A stretch of DNA of 62,551 bases. Origin: an uncultured Lachnospiraceae bacterium (lineage in GTDB: Bacteria > Bacillota > Clostridia > Lachnospirales > Lachnospiraceae). The notes under the pieces are model-generated. The model saw only the letters and a program-made list of their open reading frames with translations. It searched no databases and was not told the origin of the DNA. Positions 25,327 through 32,149 of the stretch are shown here, piece after piece; positions within the stretch are counted from its first letter, which is position 1, and every line of letters begins with the position of its first letter. The position numbers were made by a program, and so were the translations under genes. The stretch covers positions 1 to 62,551 of the forward strand of contig CAUEYX010000015.1 of assembly GCA_959022495.1 (NCBI GenBank), read 5' to 3'.

Positions 25327-25365
25327 TTGACATAACAACATATGAGTGTTATTATAATGTCAACA
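25327..25365 (+). promoter_or_regulatory. consensus promoter within an inverted repeat
   Basis: TTGACA (25327-25332) and TATTAT (25350-25355) are 17 nt apart. TGTTGACAT (25325-25333) and ATGTCAACA (25357-25365) are perfect inverted repeats that cover the -35 box and the start point, an arrangement suited to a repressor. The start would be near 25362, about 470 nt ahead of the WYL gene. Confidence 0.65.
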
Positions 25366-25720
25366 AATAAAACTGAATGAATAATCATTCAAACAAAAAT
25401 ATAAATTTATTTTTATTTGAAAGAAAATTCAGAAAAGGTTTTATTCACCCACAGGATATCGTGATTGGCAGACGGGTGGACAGATATAGAGAAAGATCAT
25501 AATGACGAGAAAGTTATGAGAGAAGCAAAATCTATATCAACGGAAGTTCATCGGGGAACCAAAGTCCCGTGGGAATTTAAGTAAAGAAGGTACGGACCAC
25601 CGGGAACGTAAGTTAAATCTATCAGACAAAAAAGATAGAGAAGAGAGAGGAAAGACAAGATGATAGAAATATCAGAATGAAGATGGATGTTGATCAGGAA
25701 GTTGATTGGCATCCATTTTC
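25363..25720 (+). ncRNA. candidate structured leader RNA upstream of the WYL gene
   Basis: Several stems are visible in about 350 nt: TGAATGA/TCATTCA (25374-25391); CACCC (25446-25450) with GGGTG (25474-25478); GATATAG (25483-25489) with CTATATC (25532-25538), enclosing CATAA/TTATG (25498-25518); GTTC/GAAC (25546-25559); and ATGGATG/CATCCAT (25683-25716) followed by TTTT, a possible terminator. No ORF longer than about 22 codons fits. It matches no riboswitch class I can recognise (not T-box, SAM, lysine, FMN or cobalamin). It may be a regulatory leader or an independent RNA. Confidence 0.4.
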
Positions 25721-25834
25721 GTTGTGCTTTTCTACAGAACCGACCTCTAAAGAGTCGTCTGCCTTGCCATAGAAAAGAAAAATTGATAAAATGGTCAGGA
25801 AAAACAGCAGGGCATTGCATCACCAGGAGGAAGT

Positions 25835-26824
25835 ATGGCAAAAACAAGCAACCAAAAGGCAAAAATTCTCTATCTAATGCGGCTGTTCCAGGAAGAGACT
25901 GACGAAGAGCATCCGCTCTCCCGCCGGGAGCTCGAACAGCGGCTGGCAGATATTGGCATACACGCAGAGCGGAAAAGTCTGTACAATGATATTGAGACGC
26001 TGAAGAATTTCGGCCTGGATATTACATATCGGAAGGAGCAGCCGGAAGGGTATTATCTCGCGGCCAGGGAATTTGAACTCCCCGAGCTCAAACTCCTGGT
26101 TGACGCAGTTCAATCCTCCCGGTTCATCACACAAAAAAAGTCCGATATCCTCATAAAGAAGATTGAAAAACTGACCGGGCGGTACGAAGCCCGCATGCTG
26201 CAGAGGCAGGTCGTAGTTACCGACCGTATCAAGGCAATGAACGAGAGCATTTACTACAACGTGGATAAACTGCACACCGCTATTGCGGAGGACCGGCAGA
26301 TCCTGTTCCGCTACTTTGAGTGGACCGTGTCAAAAGAAATCCGGCTGAAAAAGGGAGGCGGATATTACCAGGTAAGTCCCTGGGCACTGACATGGGACAA
26401 TGAGAATTATTACCTGATCGGCTACGATATGGATGCGCGCATGCTCAAACATTTCCGTGTAGACCGGATGCTTCACATCGGACTGCTCAGCATAGAAAGG
26501 GAGGGCAGGGAGGAATTCAGACGATTCGACCTGGCCCGCTATACAAAACAGACTTTCAGCATGTTCGGAGGGAATGAACAGAGTGTACGCCTGCGTTTTC
26601 ATAATAAGTATGTGGGAGTTGTTATCGACCGCTTCGGCAGGAACGTGCCGCTCCACCCCGATGGGGAGGCGCATTTTATAGCCAGGGTCGATGTGGCAGT
26701 CAGCGAACAGTTCTACGGATGGCTGACTGGACTGGGACGGGATGTTCAGATCCTTTCTCCGGAATCTGTTGTCGAAGAATATCGAGAACTGCTGAGAGAT
26801 TTGGGGAAGATGTACGAAGAATAA
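25835..26824 (+). CDS. WYL-domain transcriptional regulator
   Basis: This 329-residue protein has an N-terminal winged helix (AKILYLMRLFQEETDEEHPL then ELEQRLADIGIHAERKSLYN) followed by the WYL ligand-binding domain: ILFRYFEWT, VSPWALTWDNENYYLIGYD and KHFRVDRMLHI. A C-terminal WCX-like extension ends AVSEQFYGWLTGLGRDVQIL. WYL proteins sense nucleic acids or small molecules and regulate defence, DNA-damage or metabolic genes. AGGAGGAAGT precedes ATG 25835. The long structured leader suggests that its own expression is controlled after initiation. The membrane protein gene that follows (23 nt) may be its target or simply co-transcribed. Confidence 0.92.
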   Translation: MAKTSNQKAKILYLMRLFQEETDEEHPLSRRELEQRLADIGIHAERKSLYNDIETLKNFGLDITYRKEQPEGYYLAAREFELPELKLLVDAVQSSRFITQKKSDILIKKIEKLTGRYEARMLQRQVVVTDRIKAMNESIYYNVDKLHTAIAEDRQILFRYFEWTVSKEIRLKKGGGYYQVSPWALTWDNENYYLIGYDMDARMLKHFRVDRMLHIGLLSIEREGREEFRRFDLARYTKQTFSMFGGNEQSVRLRFHNKYVGVVIDRFGRNVPLHPDGEAHFIARVDVAVSEQFYGWLTGLGRDVQILSPESVVEEYRELLRDLGKMYEE

Positions 26825-26846
26825 ATAAAGGGTAAGGGTGAGTAGA

Positions 26847-27728
26847 ATGAACATAAATGATATTTTTGAAGCAGTACAGGGGTTTGACCTTTTTGATTTG
26901 GGGACACTCCTCACGAAACTGGAGCAGGGCGGACACTCCCTGACACAGACAGAAATAACCGCACTGGCAGCAGCGGCAGCGGCAGGGCTTCTGCTCTGCC
27001 TGTTTGGTCTGAAAATCGTAAGGCTCTGGGCAGCGCTGATGGGTCTGGCCGCAGGGTTTTTCATCGGTATTACAGCCGCGCAGGCCCTTGGAGCGGACAG
27101 CACGGTCTGCACGATCACAGGCATTGTAACCGGGCTCATATTGGCCGGGCTGGGTGCATCTCTATACCGCGCCGGGGTCTTTATCACTGTAATGATCTCC
27201 ATCAGCCTGTTCTGTATCCATATGTTCAGTCCCCGGGACTGGCTGCCTCTTGCCGGCTGTCTGGCCGCCGGAATTGCAGCGGCCGGCCTGTCCATAAAAT
27301 TCCTGGAGATCGTTACCATATTCGCGACTTCACTCCTGGGAGCTATAACGGCAGGACCTGCACTGTGTTATCTCCTGCCGGATACAGGCATGGATGGAAT
27401 GGTCCGCATCATTCTGTGTACCGTATTCGGTGCTCTGGGCGTTCTCGTCCAGCTCCTTCTGGAATCCAGGAAGCGCAAAAAACAGAACCTTAAGAAAGCC
27501 GCGGAAATCCAGAAAGAAGCATCCACTGCCAACGAAGTGGAACGGGCCAGGGCTGTGATCAATGAGATCGACCGCAGTTCCTCTGACAAAGAGACCGCAC
27601 ACAGCAGTACGTCCGCATCGGAAAGCATTCCCCATGGCGAAGGACTGGAAACCATAAGCCTGAATGACATTGAGGACATAGATGAGCCGGATGAACCGTC
27701 GGATAAAAAGAATAACACTCTGGAATAA
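26847..27728 (+). CDS. DUF4203/TMEM198-like membrane protein
   Basis: This 293-residue protein has about seven short, Ala/Gly-rich membrane helices between residues 33 and 205 (for example LAAAAAAGLLLCLFGLKIV, LWAALMGLAAGFFIGITAAQ, AGCLAAGIAAAGLSIKFLEI). A charged cytoplasmic tail of about 85 residues follows, rich in Lys, Glu and Ser. The helical part matches the TMEM198/DUF4203 pattern. No function is established for bacterial members. ATG 26847 is preceded by AAGGGTGAG. It lies 22 nt after the WYL gene and ends near a small membrane protein gene. Confidence 0.75.
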   Translation: MNINDIFEAVQGFDLFDLGTLLTKLEQGGHSLTQTEITALAAAAAAGLLLCLFGLKIVRLWAALMGLAAGFFIGITAAQALGADSTVCTITGIVTGLILAGLGASLYRAGVFITVMISISLFCIHMFSPRDWLPLAGCLAAGIAAAGLSIKFLEIVTIFATSLLGAITAGPALCYLLPDTGMDGMVRIILCTVFGALGVLVQLLLESRKRKKQNLKKAAEIQKEASTANEVERARAVINEIDRSSSDKETAHSSTSASESIPHGEGLETISLNDIEDIDEPDEPSDKKNNTLE

Positions 27729-27825
27729 ATTCAATGGACGTAAGTAAAGTCCGTTTTATGACACACCTGATCTGGTATGATAGTTTCAGTACAAAAAATC
27801 ATACAAAAGAAAGGTGTGTTTTATT

Positions 27826-28005
27826 ATGTATATTAGAAAATCTTTACTCGGGGGAATCATCGCGGCGGCAGGCATGGCATTCCTTGCTATATTAATGGTA
27901 CTTTTCTGTTTCTCTGACATCCAGGTCCCTCCTGCAGTCTATGCGGCAGCATGGTTCGGCTGTCTGTGCGCCATGCTCTATGGATCGGCAAAAATATACC
28001 GGTAA
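27826..28005 (+). CDS. small two-helix membrane protein
   Basis: This 59-residue protein reads MYIRKSLLGGIIAAAGMAFL followed by AILMVLFCFS and a second helix YAAAWFGCLCAMLYGSA. AGAAAGGTG lies about 10 nt before ATG 27826. It has no recognisable motif. Its own promoter may lie near 27765-27790. Confidence 0.6.
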   Translation: MYIRKSLLGGIIAAAGMAFLAILMVLFCFSDIQVPPAVYAAAWFGCLCAMLYGSAKIYR

Positions 28006-28161
28006 AAATCGCGGCTTCCTCTGTCATATGAAGGAAGGCAGAGGTTTCCATGAAAAGTCCGTGTCCTCAGGTTGTCATCTCTCCATAAAATGGGGTATAA
28101 TAAAACTGGAAATATTCAGATAATTCTATTAGGTGAGCACACCGGAAAAGAGGACATGTAT

Positions 28162-28977
28162 ATGAAGATTGATATGCATTGCCATGTAAAGGAGGGCTCC
28201 ATTGACAGCAAGGTGGGGCTGGAAGAATATATCACGATATTAAAGCAGCATGGATTTCAGGGAATGGTCATCACGGACCATGACACATATAACGGGTACC
28301 GATACTGGAAAGAGCATATAAAAGGAAAGAAACACACAGACTTCGTCGTATTAAAAGGGATCGAATATGATACCCGGGATGCCGGGCATATCCTTGTCAT
28401 TATGCCCGAAGGCGTGAAAATGCGGGTTCTGGAAATGCGGGGAATGCCCCTTGCTGTGCTGATCGACCTGGTCCACCGCAATGGCGGCGTGCTTGGTCCG
28501 GCCCATCCGTGCGGGGAGAAATATATGAGCTTTACCAACGCGAGAAAGTTTTATCAGTCGCCGGAGATTGTCAAACGATTTGACTTTGTAGAAGCGTTCA
28601 ACAGCTGCGAGTCCGCGCAGTCTAATGCCGGAGCCGAAAAGCTTGCGAAAAAGTACGGGAAAGTTATGACCGGCGGAAGCGACTCTCATAAACCCGGGTG
28701 CGTTGGGCGGGGTTACACCATTCTCCCGGAGCCGGTCACCTGCGAGACAGAGCTGATCTCCCTGATCCATAAGAAAACGGTGTTTAAAGCGGGAGGAACA
28801 CTGTACGAGAAAACGACAAAGGAAAGAATCGGGAAAATCAACAAGGTCCTGGTCTATTCTTTCTGGGTCTACAACAAAAGCGGTGAACTCATGAAACGCC
28901 GCGGGAGAAATAAAAAAATGGTAGAAGAACATCCATTTGATCCCATTGATCCGATCGAACTTTACTACCATTCGTGA
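28162..28977 (+). CDS. PHP-domain phosphoesterase
   Basis: This 271-residue protein carries the polymerase-and-histidinol-phosphatase metal ligands in order: MKIDMHCHVKEGS (HxH), GMVITDHDTYNGY (DHD), LKGIEYD, AHPCGEKYMSF and TGGSDSHKPGCVG. These coordinate a multi-metal site for phosphate ester hydrolysis, often of nucleotides or sugar phosphates. ATG 28162 gives good spacing from AGAGGA; ATG 28156 is too close. The substrate is not known. A bidirectional terminator follows the stop. Confidence 0.9.
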   Translation: MKIDMHCHVKEGSIDSKVGLEEYITILKQHGFQGMVITDHDTYNGYRYWKEHIKGKKHTDFVVLKGIEYDTRDAGHILVIMPEGVKMRVLEMRGMPLAVLIDLVHRNGGVLGPAHPCGEKYMSFTNARKFYQSPEIVKRFDFVEAFNSCESAQSNAGAEKLAKKYGKVMTGGSDSHKPGCVGRGYTILPEPVTCETELISLIHKKTVFKAGGTLYEKTTKERIGKINKVLVYSFWVYNKSGELMKRRGRNKKMVEEHPFDPIDPIELYYHS

Positions 28978-29010
28978 AAAGATATAACAAAACAGGGCTT
29001 CTGCCCAAAT

Positions 29011-29042
29011 AAAAATAGGCGGCACGGAACCGTCTATTTTTT
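29011..29042. terminator. bidirectional terminator
   Basis: AAATAGGCGG and CCGTCTATTT form a stem with T-runs on both strands, between the convergent PHP and winged-helix genes. The stop codon of the minus-strand gene (29034-29036) lies inside it. Confidence 0.75.
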
Positions 29043-29381
29043 ATTTAACTGATAGACTGTCCTGCCCTCTTCCGTACATTCCGTGATTATTTTCTGACGA
29101 ATCATGTAAGGCAGAACAGATTCCAGGAACTTATCGGCCTCTGTCACAGCGATCTTCTCGCTGCTGAAGGGCTGGCCCGCCGTCAGTCCTTTTACCACGG
29201 GCTCCAGTTCCTTCCTTGTCATAGGGCCTTTTTTAAGCGCTTTTTTTATCTTCGATATTCCTTTTGCGCTGAGCATGTTGGACAGGTCCTGCTGCTGACG
29301 CACACTGCGCCACAGCCCCCAGCCGTAAATGATCGCCGTAGCAAGGGCAAATAGAAGAACATACGGAATATAGTGCAGCAT
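29034..29381 (-). CDS. membrane-anchored winged-helix-like small protein
   Basis: This 115-residue protein has one N-terminal membrane helix (MLHYIPYVLLFALATAIIYG). A soluble part follows whose pattern looks like a winged helix: ISKIKKALKKGPMTRKELEP, then KFLESVLPYMIRQKIITECT and GRTVYQLN. The start codon shares its A with the stop of the PqqD-like gene (TAATG), so the two are translationally coupled. I know no function. Its constant pairing with a PqqD-fold protein suggests they act in one complex at the membrane. Confidence 0.65.
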   Translation of the reverse strand: MLHYIPYVLLFALATAIIYGWGLWRSVRQQQDLSNMLSAKGISKIKKALKKGPMTRKELEPVVKGLTAGQPFSSEKIAVTEADKFLESVLPYMIRQKIITECTEEGRTVYQLNKK

Positions 29382-29734
29382 TATTTCCCCGCCTCCCCTT
29401 TCCAGTAAATCAGATGGTTATCGTGCAGAATCTCCAGAAACTTAATCAGCCTTGAAAGCGGCTTCTCCATTTTCGGGAATTTTGCGTCGAGCTCTCTGGA
29501 GAGCTGATGCACATCTTTTTCATCATCAATGGCAAGCCAGACAAAGCTGCCGAGCTCGTCCATCTTAATGTCACTTACCCTTGGACGGTGAAAGAATTTC
29601 TGCGCGATGCGGTGATAGAATCCCTTCCACTCAATATACACAGTGACTCTCCCGTTCTCAGCTGTCTCATATTCAATTTCCGGTACTTTTACCGGAATAT
29701 AGTCAAGATAATTTTTAGGACTTTTTTTACTCAT
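29381..29734 (-). CDS. PqqD-family (RiPP recognition element fold) protein
   Basis: This 117-residue protein starts MSKKSPKNYLDYIPVKVPEI and continues with IEWKGFYHRIAQKFFHRPRV, DELGSFVWLAIDDEKDVHQL and KPLSRLIKFLEILHDNHLIY. It matches the stand-alone PqqD-like family common in Lachnospiraceae. PqqD is a small winged-helix chaperone that presents a precursor peptide to a radical SAM enzyme. No radical SAM enzyme or precursor peptide is visible nearby, so the classical role is unsupported here. The coupled partner is the membrane winged-helix protein. Confidence 0.75.
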   Translation of the reverse strand: MSKKSPKNYLDYIPVKVPEIEYETAENGRVTVYIEWKGFYHRIAQKFFHRPRVSDIKMDELGSFVWLAIDDEKDVHQLSRELDAKFPKMEKPLSRLIKFLEILHDNHLIYWKGEAGK

Positions 29735-29808
29735 GTTTCAGAGGCTTCCTCTCATATTCTATATTGGAAACGCTTCCGCGCCCACTGAGACTCATCATAA
29801 CACAGAAA

Positions 29809-29837
29809 GAGACAGCCCGCAAGATACGGGCTGTCTC
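29809..29837 (-). terminator. hairpin after the OPT transporter gene
   Basis: GAGACAGCCCG (29809-29819) and CGGGCTGTCTC (29827-29837) are a perfect 11-bp inverted repeat with a 7-nt loop. The T-run is weak (TCTCTTTCT), downstream of the OPT gene on the minus strand. Confidence 0.7.
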
Positions 29838-29903
29838 CTCAGCTGCTGTGTTTTATAACTGCATATTATCTGCAGCCAGCAAAACCTCTCAATTATCCTG
29901 AGA

Positions 29904-31808
29904 TTATTTTGCCTTTTTCATACACTTCCTAAACAGGTATACAAGCAGCAGAATAAAGATCACAAGACTGCCAATCTGCGGAAGCTGGAATGGAACCACA
30001 ATTACCGAATCCACTTTCAGGACGGCAAGGATGGCAAGGATAATACCCATGATCCCCTCTCCGGCAATCAGACCGGAGGTAAAGAGTACACCCCGATCCG
30101 CGCGGGCTTTCTTCTCCTCGTCCGTTCCTTTAATCTTCTCTACGATGTAACGGACCACACCGCCTGCCATAATACCTGCGCTCAGGCTGAACGGAAGGTA
30201 CATACCTACTGCGAACGGCATAACCGGAACTTTCAGAATCTCCGCCATCACCGCGACAAAGACTCCGATAAAGATCAGCGCCCACGGCAGCTCCGCATTC
30301 ATAATACCCTCAACAAGCATCTTCATCATCGTTGCCTGAGCCGCCGGGATCTGCTCTGTACCATATCCCCACGCCGCGTTAAGCAGGTAGAGTACAAATC
30401 CAATGGCTGCCGCTGATGCAACAACACCGACCAGCTCACCAATCTGCTGTTTCTTCGGAGTAGCACCAACGATGAAACCTGTTTTCAGGTCCTGGGATGT
30501 ATCTCCCGCAATCGCCGCGATGATACAGATAACACCGCCGATGGCGATGGAACCCACCATACCAGTCGTGCCGTCTGTTCCTGTAAGTTTCAGAAGCAGT
30601 GTGGCAATGATCAGGGTCGCGATGGCCATACCAGATACCGGGTTATTCGAAGATCCGATCAGTCCGACCATTCGCGAAGACACAGATGCAAAGAAGAATC
30701 CGAAGATCACGATGATCAGAGATCCGATCGGATTAACCGGGAATGTCGGAATCAGCCAGATCAGAAGAACAATAGCCAGGATGATTACCAACAGTACAGG
30801 CATCGGTAGATCCTGCTGTGTACGCAGGGCATTCTTCTGGGAATGCTTCTTGCTCATGCTTGCCATTGCCTGCTTGAATGTACGGACAATCAGCGGGAAT
30901 GTCTTAATCAGGCTGATCATTCCTCCGGCCGCCACAGCGCCGGCACCAATATATTTAATATAGTTCGTCCAAAGCAGGGACGGACCTCCGTCCGGCTTTG
31001 TGAGCATTGTCGTAATGCTCTCTGTACCCGGATAGATTGTCGCGTCTCCCCCAAACAGCGCGATCGCCGGCATAAGTACAAACCAGCTCAGCGTACCACC
31101 CGCCAGCATGTAACTGGAAATCTTCGGTCCACAGATAAATCCGACACCAGCCAGTGACGGAAGCACCTGGATTCCGATCTGAGATCCTGCATAGCTCTTA
31201 AACGCATACCCAATCTCACTGGGAAATAATTTCAACCCGTCTGCAACGAATTTGTACACTGCCGCAATACCAAGACCTGTGAACACAGACCCTGCTTTGC
31301 TTCCCCCTTCCTCGCCTGCCAGAAGGACCTCCGCACATGCAGTTCCCTCCGGGAACGGAAGTGTTCCGTGCTCTTCAACGATCAGCGCCTGACGAAGCGG
31401 CACCATAAAGCATACGCCGAGAACACCGCCGAACAGCGCGATCAGAAAAATGGTCACAATGCTCGGGAACTCGATCTTCCCTTCCTCTGCCCAAAGGAAC
31501 AGCGCAGGAAGTGTAAAGATCGCACCGGCTGCCAGGGACTCACCGGCGGAACCGATCGTCTGCACCAGGTTGTTTTCGAGAATGGAATCTCTGCGGAGGA
31601 TCACACGGATAATACCCATTGAAATAACGGCCGCCGGAATAGAGGCAGAAATCGTCATACCAACGAGCAGGCCCAGATATGCATTGGCTGCGCCGAACAC
31701 AACCGCAAGAAGGATACCAATCACGATGGATGTGACCGTAAACTCCGGAACGACTTTGTCGGCCGGAATATACGGCTTGAACTCATTCTTGTTGTCCATG
31801 ATGTTCAT
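29904..31808 (-). CDS. OPT-family oligopeptide transporter
   Basis: This 634-residue protein has about 14-16 membrane helices. OPT signatures include TVTSIVIGILLAVVFGAANA with YLGLLVGMTISASIPAAVIS, and the LPFPEGTACAEVLLAGEEGG block with its PEGTACAEV core. It also has SSNNPVSGMAIATLIIATLL and GDTSQDLKTGFIVGATPKKQ. The family imports peptides or metal chelates using the proton motive force. ATG 31808 follows AAAGGA. The gene is monocistronic. The specific substrate cannot be read from sequence. Confidence 0.94.
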   Translation of the reverse strand: MNIMDNKNEFKPYIPADKVVPEFTVTSIVIGILLAVVFGAANAYLGLLVGMTISASIPAAVISMGIIRVILRRDSILENNLVQTIGSAGESLAAGAIFTLPALFLWAEEGKIEFPSIVTIFLIALFGGVLGVCFMVPLRQALIVEEHGTLPFPEGTACAEVLLAGEEGGSKAGSVFTGLGIAAVYKFVADGLKLFPSEIGYAFKSYAGSQIGIQVLPSLAGVGFICGPKISSYMLAGGTLSWFVLMPAIALFGGDATIYPGTESITTMLTKPDGGPSLLWTNYIKYIGAGAVAAGGMISLIKTFPLIVRTFKQAMASMSKKHSQKNALRTQQDLPMPVLLVIILAIVLLIWLIPTFPVNPIGSLIIVIFGFFFASVSSRMVGLIGSSNNPVSGMAIATLIIATLLLKLTGTDGTTGMVGSIAIGGVICIIAAIAGDTSQDLKTGFIVGATPKKQQIGELVGVVASAAAIGFVLYLLNAAWGYGTEQIPAAQATMMKMLVEGIMNAELPWALIFIGVFVAVMAEILKVPVMPFAVGMYLPFSLSAGIMAGGVVRYIVEKIKGTDEEKKARADRGVLFTSGLIAGEGIMGIILAILAVLKVDSVIVVPFQLPQIGSLVIFILLLVYLFRKCMKKAK

Positions 31809-32149
31809 TCATTCCTTTCTGATAATTTTTTAACGACTTCTTAACATAGTCTATGTCATTATAGCACGTTACTCTGATAAAAGGAAGAACAAAATCTGGA
31901 TTTGTGGAGGAGACGATTTTGGAGGATGGGTCCGAAAACAGCAGGGATTTTTGAGGACGTATTCGTGGAGAGGGGCAGGACGGATCAGGTTCCGTTTCAT
32001 GATTTGGGAAAGATCTAAGAGGAAGGACACACGGCTAAAAGCAATTGACCAGCGGAAAATTCGGCTTACGCCTCAGGCATCCACTGGTCAATAAATAGGT
32101 GCTGTTTTCTGCGCGCATTCAAAGGGAAGCGCCTCCCCGCAGAATACGG
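31809..32149. other. intergenic region, no supported gene
   Basis: This stretch lies downstream of the hydratase gene and upstream of the OPT gene, so the OPT promoter should lie in its left part. A 30-codon ORF beginning ATG 31925 (MGPKTAGIFEDVFVERGRTD...) has a GGAGG directly abutting its start and no recognisable homology; it may be a fragment. The right part holds the hairpin at 32044-32092. Confidence 0.5.
32044..32092 (-). terminator. hairpin downstream of the hydratase gene
   Basis: ATTGACCAG (32044-32052) and CTGGTCAAT (32084-32092) form the outer stem and GCC/GGC pairs extend inside. On the minus strand it is followed by TTGCTTTTAG. It probably ends the aconitase-family message. Confidence 0.5.

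Noticed and set aside
25363..25720. T-box or other known riboswitch ahead of the WYL gene
   Set aside because: No T-box GGTGG-ACCGCG sequence, and no conserved core of SAM, lysine, FMN, cobalamin or c-di-GMP classes could be found.
25548..25862. Minus-strand ORF of 104 codons across the WYL leader
   Set aside because: No ribosome binding site and no recognisable domain; it runs against the strong plus-strand promoter and into the WYL start region.
28048..28089. 12-codon ORF (MKSPCPQVVISP) before the PHP gene
   Set aside because: Too short, no recognisable leader-peptide features and no attenuator structure directly after it.
31925..32017. 30-codon ORF (MGPKTAGIFEDVFVERGRTD...) with adjacent GGAGG
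   Set aside because: The GGAGG directly abuts the ATG, the peptide matches nothing I know, and no promoter was recognised. Treated as intergenic.
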